Of a stretch of 64,000 nt of DNA, positions 59,832 to 64,000 are shown piece after piece. Within the stretch, counting starts at the first letter, position 1; every line of letters starts with the position of its first letter. Source of the stretch: Phaseolus vulgaris (Eukaryota > Streptophyta > Magnoliopsida > Fabales > Fabaceae); NCBI RefSeq assembly GCF_000499845.2, contig NW_027174142.1, positions 21,526-85,525 on the forward strand, read 5' to 3'. Below the pieces are notes generated by a model. It searched no databases. It was not told the DNA's origin and worked only from the letters and a program-made list of their open reading frames with translations. Both the position numbers and the translations under genes were made by a program.

Positions 59832-60824
59832 TGATGTGATTCCAATAGCCACATAGAACAAGATTCTTGACATTTTTAGGAATCACCTTGAGCTGGAAAA
59901 TATAGAGGCACTTTTCTTAGAGTTGGATCATTGTTCTAAGACAAGAACTCACCAATAACTAGTACCAAATCCCAAACTCATTTGGATGAACCAAATATTG
60001 TCAAATTGAATCAACAAAGAGATTAAAATTGGAATTGACCGAACAGAATTGAACAAATGATCAAATGAACCGAACCAAAACAAAAATTAAAAACAGAAAC
60101 AAAATATAGTGCTGGAAAATAGAAAAACCGAAACTGAAAAACTCAAGAACACAAAGCAACATGAACAATTGAAGAAGAAGAAAGGAAGGAGAAGAGAATG
60201 CTCATGAAGATGGAAGGAGGATGGATGATCTCGCCACTAGAAGTGTGGAATGCTCCTAGATGAGAGTGATGCCGCCACTTGAGGACTCCATTGATCCATC
60301 AAGATAAGACTAGAGAAGAAGGCTCCAAAAGCTCTCCAAAGGTCACTCAAAATTTGAGTAGAGTTTTCTTAGATTAATTCCAATCTGAATTTTACAAGGA
60401 GAGCACCTCTATTTATAGCCTAAGGTGCTGAAAAATAAAGCTAAGAGAATTCAAAATTCCCTCCTAAAACTATTCAAAACCGGCGCCTATTCCATGCATG
60501 AGGAAGGTGTGACTCTTTCCTTCACTTTGGCACCTCCTATTCTACTCCTACACCTATCTACTAATACACCCCCCTAAAGCTCCTAACTAAAGCCTAAAAG
60601 ATGCTAAAACAAAAGAGGTTTCTAATGTTTCCCTCTAAGCACCTTCAACTAAAGAAATTACAAAAAGAGAAAATAAATGTCCTCTAGCTCCCAAAGCTTT
60701 GAACATGCTTATTGTAATCCTTTGAGGTGGACTTTGACCTCCATGGGCGTCTTCTATTTGTGCCTCCACCTCCTCTTGATCTTGTTGATTGGCCTCCATG
60801 TCCTCTTGGGCTTGATCTCCATCA
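59832..60824 (-). repeat. 3' LTR of nested F2 element (993 bp)
   Basis: TGATGTGATTCC ... CTCCATCA on the plus strand, homologous to the solo LTR at 34065-35091. TATA box TATAAATA at 60417-60410 (minus). Its U3 end encodes the last ~63 codons of the polyprotein. A polypurine-like tract, CAACTCGGGGAGTA in element sense, abuts it at 60825-60838. Confidence 0.88.
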
Positions 60825-63279
60825 TACTCCCCGAGTTGGAGAGAATTCGACCACGAATTCTGGAGACCTACAGAAAAAGGAGTTAGATCGCTGACATTGA
60901 AAGTATGACTACCTAAGAATGTATCAGGCATATCTAACTCATAAGCATTGTCATTAATCCTCTTGAGGACTTGGAAAGGTCCATCCCCTCGAGGCATTAG
61001 TTTGGACTTCCTTTGAGTAGGAAAACGATCCTTCCTCAAGTGAAGCCAAACCCAATCGCCCTCATCAAACAACAATGCTTTTCTCCTTTTATTGGCAAGT
61101 TCAGCATACTTGCCAACCTTCTTCTCAATTCTCTTCTTGATGTCTTTATGCAAAGTTTTCACAAAAGAAGCCTTTTCATCCCCATCTTTGCACAAGATAT
61201 CTCCAAGAAGGGGATAGGAAGAAGATCAAGAGGTGTTAGGGGATTAAACCCATAGACCACCTCAAAAGGAGAATGGGAGGTGGTAGAATTTACTACTCGG
61301 TTATATGCAAACTCAACATGGGGTAGTAAATTCTCCCACACTCTAGGATTCCCCGAAATAAAGCATCTCAATAGTTGTCCCAAAGTTCTATTCACCACCT
61401 CGGTTTGACCATCAGTTTGTGGGTGGCAAGTGGTAGAAAATAAAAGCTTAGTTCCAAGCTTGCCCCACAAGGTCTTCCAAAAGTGACTCAAGAACTTAGG
61501 ATCTCTATCGGACACTATAGACCTAGGAATCCCATGCAAGCGAACCACTTCTTGGAAGAAGAGGTTTGCAATGTGGCATGCATCATCCACTTTGTGGCAA
61601 GGAATAAAGTGAGCCATCTTTGAAAAACGATCCACTACCACAAAAATGGAGTCCTTTCCCTTTGATGTCTTGGGTAAGCCTAAGATGAAATCCATAGATA
61701 TATCTACCCAAGGCATTGAAGGGATAGGAAGAGGAGTATAAAGACCATAGGGATGCATTTTAGACTTAGCTTTGCGGCAAGCTATGCATTTATCACACAA
61801 AATATGAACATGTTTATGCATATGAGGCCAAAAGAAATGTTCATGCAACACATCCAAAGTTTTAGCAACCCCAAAAAGTCCCATTAAACCCCCCTCATGA
61901 GCTTCTCTAACAAGAGATAATCTAATAGAGCATTGGGGAACACAAAGACGTTTTCCTTTAAAAAGAAAGCCATCTTGAATAAAAAAATCTTTGTGTCCTC
62001 CTTTAAGACACTCTTGATAGATGAGAGAAAAATCAAGGTCATCATGATAGAGTTCCTTAATGTGATCAAAACCAAGATATTGAGAGGTTAAAAGATTTAG
62101 CAAGGTGTATCTTCTAGAAAGAGCATCCGCCACAATATTTATTTTGCCTTGCTTGTGTTTGATCACATAAGGAAATTGCTCAATGAATTCCACCCACTTA
62201 GCATGCCTCTTGTTAAGCTTGTTTTGGCTTTTCAAATATTTAAGAGATTCATGATCACTATGTATCACAAACTCTTTGGGAAAAAGATAGTGTTGCCAAG
62301 TAAACAAAGCCCTAACAAGTGCATATAATTCCTTATCATAGGTGGAATAGTTGAGATGACTTCCCTTCAATTTCTCACTAAAATAGGCTATGGGGTGGCC
62401 CTCTTGAAGGAGAACAGCCCCAATACCTATACTTGAAGCATCACACTCAATCTCAAATGTCTTAGTGAAATTAGGAAGGGCCAAGATGGGAGCATTAGTC
62501 AATTTTTCTTTCAAAGTATCAAAAGCATTTTGTTGTGCTTCTCCCCAATGAAAGACCACATCCTTTTTCACTATGTCATTGAGTGGTGCGGCAATGGTAC
62601 CAAAGTTTGGGACAAATCTTCTATAGAAAGAAGCTAGTCCATGAAAACTTCGGACCTCATTCAAAGATTTCGGTGTAGGCCAATTTTGAATGGCCACCAC
62701 CTTTGTTTTGTCCACATGGACCCCTTTACAACTCACAACAAACCCTAAAATTCTATATGATCAAGAGCAAACATACATTTAGCAAGGTTAGCATACAAAT
62801 GTTCCTTCCTAAGGGTTTCTAAAACTTGCCTAACATGCAACCTATGGTCATTCAAAGATAAGCTATAAATGAGAATCTCATCAAAGTAAACCACAACAAA
62901 CTTACCAATGAAAGGTCTAAGAACATGATGCATGAGGCGCATGAAGGTACTTGGTGCATTAGTTAAACCAAAAGGCATAACTAACCACTCATATAAACCA
63001 AAGTTGGTCTTAAAAGCCGTCTTCCATTCATCACCCGGTTTGATACGGATTTGATTGTAGCCGCTTTTAAGATCAATCTTTGAAAAGATTTTTGAACCAT
63101 GTAATTCATCCAACAAATCATCTAGTCTAGGTATGGGATGCCTATACTTAATGGTAATGTTATTTATGGCCCTACAATCCGAACACATTCGCCATGTGCC
63201 ATCCTTTTTTGGCACTAAGATGATAGGCATAGCACAAGGACTCATGCTATCTTGCACCCACCCTTTCTCAATGATCTGG
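60635..63279 (-). pseudogene. pol remnant (RT-RNase H-integrase) of nested F2 element
   Basis: Read leftward: RT from 63279, RNase H (ECDASS...[18 protein letters not shown]), integrase finger and core ([22 protein letters not shown]), then a C-terminal GPF module (GDGPFQVLKRINDNAYEL) and an acidic tail that runs 190 bp into the LTR. Lesions: a one-base frame change near 62745-62748 in a T run, another near 61180-61195, the RT box reads YFDE instead of YFDD (62888-62877, last residue GAG), and the second His ligand of the integrase finger is Leu (GLMGLFG, codon 61878-61876). Protease and gag are missing. Clearly inactive. Confidence 0.88.
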
Positions 63280-63280
63280 T

Positions 63281-64000
63281 CTTACTGGGTCAATATTGAT
63301 GTTTTCACTTAAAGGGGGAAAGGCATTTTCCTTCCCTTCTCACCACTTAAGGTCACAAACACCCCTGACCTTTCAGCTTATCTTGCCTGAACTCACTCGG
63401 TGAGAAGGACTTTATCTTGCCTGAACTCACCCTAAGGTGAGAAGGACTTTATCTGGTGCCTTAACTTGCCCAGGGTGTACATCTCCACCCCCTGGATGCA
63501 CTGAGGACTTTTGAACTATTCTGGCCTGAACTCACTCGAGGGTGAGAAGGACTTTCTCTGGTGCCTCAACTTGCCCAGGGGTTACATCTCCTCTTCCCCT
63601 GGATGCACTGGGGACTTTTAATCTCATCTGGTACCGGGGCTAGCTATTCATACTTGAGGAGGGGGCGTCCCGAAGGAATCCCTTAACCCCTGCTCAAGGA
63701 CTAGGTGCCCGGATTTTAACTGTTATCTGGTACCGGGGCTAGCTATTCATACTTGAGGAGGGGGCGTCCCGAAGGAATCCCTTAACCCCTGCTCAAGGAC
63801 TAGGCGCCCGGATTTTAACTATTATCTTGTTCTGAACTCTCGCCTATACTCGCTCTAGGCGAGCAGGACTTCTAATCTGTTCTCGCCTACGCTCGCTCAA
63901 GGGCGAGGAGGACTTCTTCTCTTGCCTCAAAATGCACGAGAGCGCTGAGGGCTTTTTGCACTACTGGTACCTCCGATCGCCAAAAGACGATGAGGTCTCT
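63281..64000 (-). repeat. 3'-region tandem repeats of element B, continuing past window end
   Basis: Motifs CTTGCCTGAACTCACTCG, GGTGAGAAGGACTTT, GGTGCCTYAACTTGCCCAGGG, ACATCTCC and GGATGCACTG recur at irregular spacing. Inverted, they match element A's 27720-28340 repeats, and the last bases (GGTACCTCCGATCGCC with GACGATGAGG) match A's units at 27740-27810. The first ~90 bp (63281-63370) is not clearly assigned. Confidence 0.75.
63627..63824. repeat. 99-bp perfect-looking tandem duplication in element B repeats
   Basis: Two adjacent copies starting TCTGGTACCGGGGCTAGC at 63627 and 63726. I see a difference at GGTGCCC against GGCGCCC and little else. It has no counterpart in element A, so it arose or was acquired within B's lineage. 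Confidence 0.88.

Larger units (their letters stand above)
59832..63280 (-). mobile_element. Degenerate CRM/Reina-like Ty3/gypsy element nested in element B (family F2)
   Basis: Minus orientation: 3' LTR at the left (59832-60824), then integrase, RNase H and most of RT read leftward. Protease, gag and the 5' LTR are missing: RT homology begins at about 63279 ([16 protein letters not shown]) and a stop codon plus unrelated sequence follows. RT and integrase motifs ([42 protein letters not shown]) fit the chromovirus CRM/Reina group. CRM elements are known to favour centromeres. The right boundary is uncertain by about 20 bp. Confidence 0.85.
54857..64000 (-). mobile_element. Tat-lineage Ty3/gypsy element B, minus orientation, incomplete in window
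   Basis: From left to right: 3' LTR (54857-55913), polypurine tract, antisense gene on the plus strand, non-coding 3' region, an inserted F2 element (59832 to ~63280), then the 3'-region tandem repeats running off the window end. Pol, gag and the 5' LTR should lie beyond 64000. Homology to element A in the antisense gene, splice sites, the CTGGGGTAGA-type segment and the repeats supports the call. Much decay in the antisense gene suggests it is older than A. The target duplication cannot be checked. Confidence 0.88.

Overview
The window is a stretch of plant nuclear heterochromatin. About 38 kb is one family of AT-rich satellite DNA, always in the same orientation, and the rest is LTR retrotransposons inserted into it. 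I see no host single-copy gene, rRNA, tRNA, telomere repeat or CRISPR. The satellite is a higher-order repeat (HOR) of about 513 bp, built from subunits of roughly 90, 103, 222 (two fused diverged monomers) and 99 bp that share the core CAATTTCATGTGTTAAAATTG. A five-monomer HOR of about this size resembles the published description of the common-bean centromeric satellite CentPv1 and its 528-bp HOR 'Nazca'. I therefore infer a Phaseolus-type legume and probably a (peri)centromere. This rests on organisation and memory, not on a sequence search.

Layout: 1-17334 satellite; 17335-19929 a truncated CRM/Reina-like Ty3/gypsy piece on the minus strand (family F2: one LTR, leader and gag start); 19930-20983 satellite; 20984-32925 a complete Tat-lineage Ty3/gypsy element on the plus strand (element A: two 794-bp LTRs, target duplication TATTT); 32926-34064 satellite; 34065-35091 a solo F2 LTR (target duplication TAAGG); 35092-45837 satellite; 45838-46658 a solo LTR related to A, minus orientation (target duplication ATATG); 46659-54856 satellite; 54857-64000 (running off the end) an older Tat element in minus orientation (element B). 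B is itself interrupted at 59832-~63280 by a second, degenerate F2 copy.

Element A is young: I counted nine LTR differences over 794 bp. It encodes Gag-protease, then RT, a degenerate RNase H, an archaeal-type RNase H and integrase in a second frame. The frame change falls inside protease and looks like a one-base loss. Downstream of pol are degenerate GC-rich tandem repeats, and then a long gene on the opposite strand. The same antisense gene is found, decayed, in B. In both copies I can place a leader intron and a coding intron at equivalent positions with GT-AG borders.

The satellite records its own evolution: 415-bp HORs made by crossover between neighbouring monomers, a 928-bp tandem duplication, blocks repeated about 7 kb and 12.6 kb apart, and two rearrangement junctions that each carry a short inverted copy of the satellite core.
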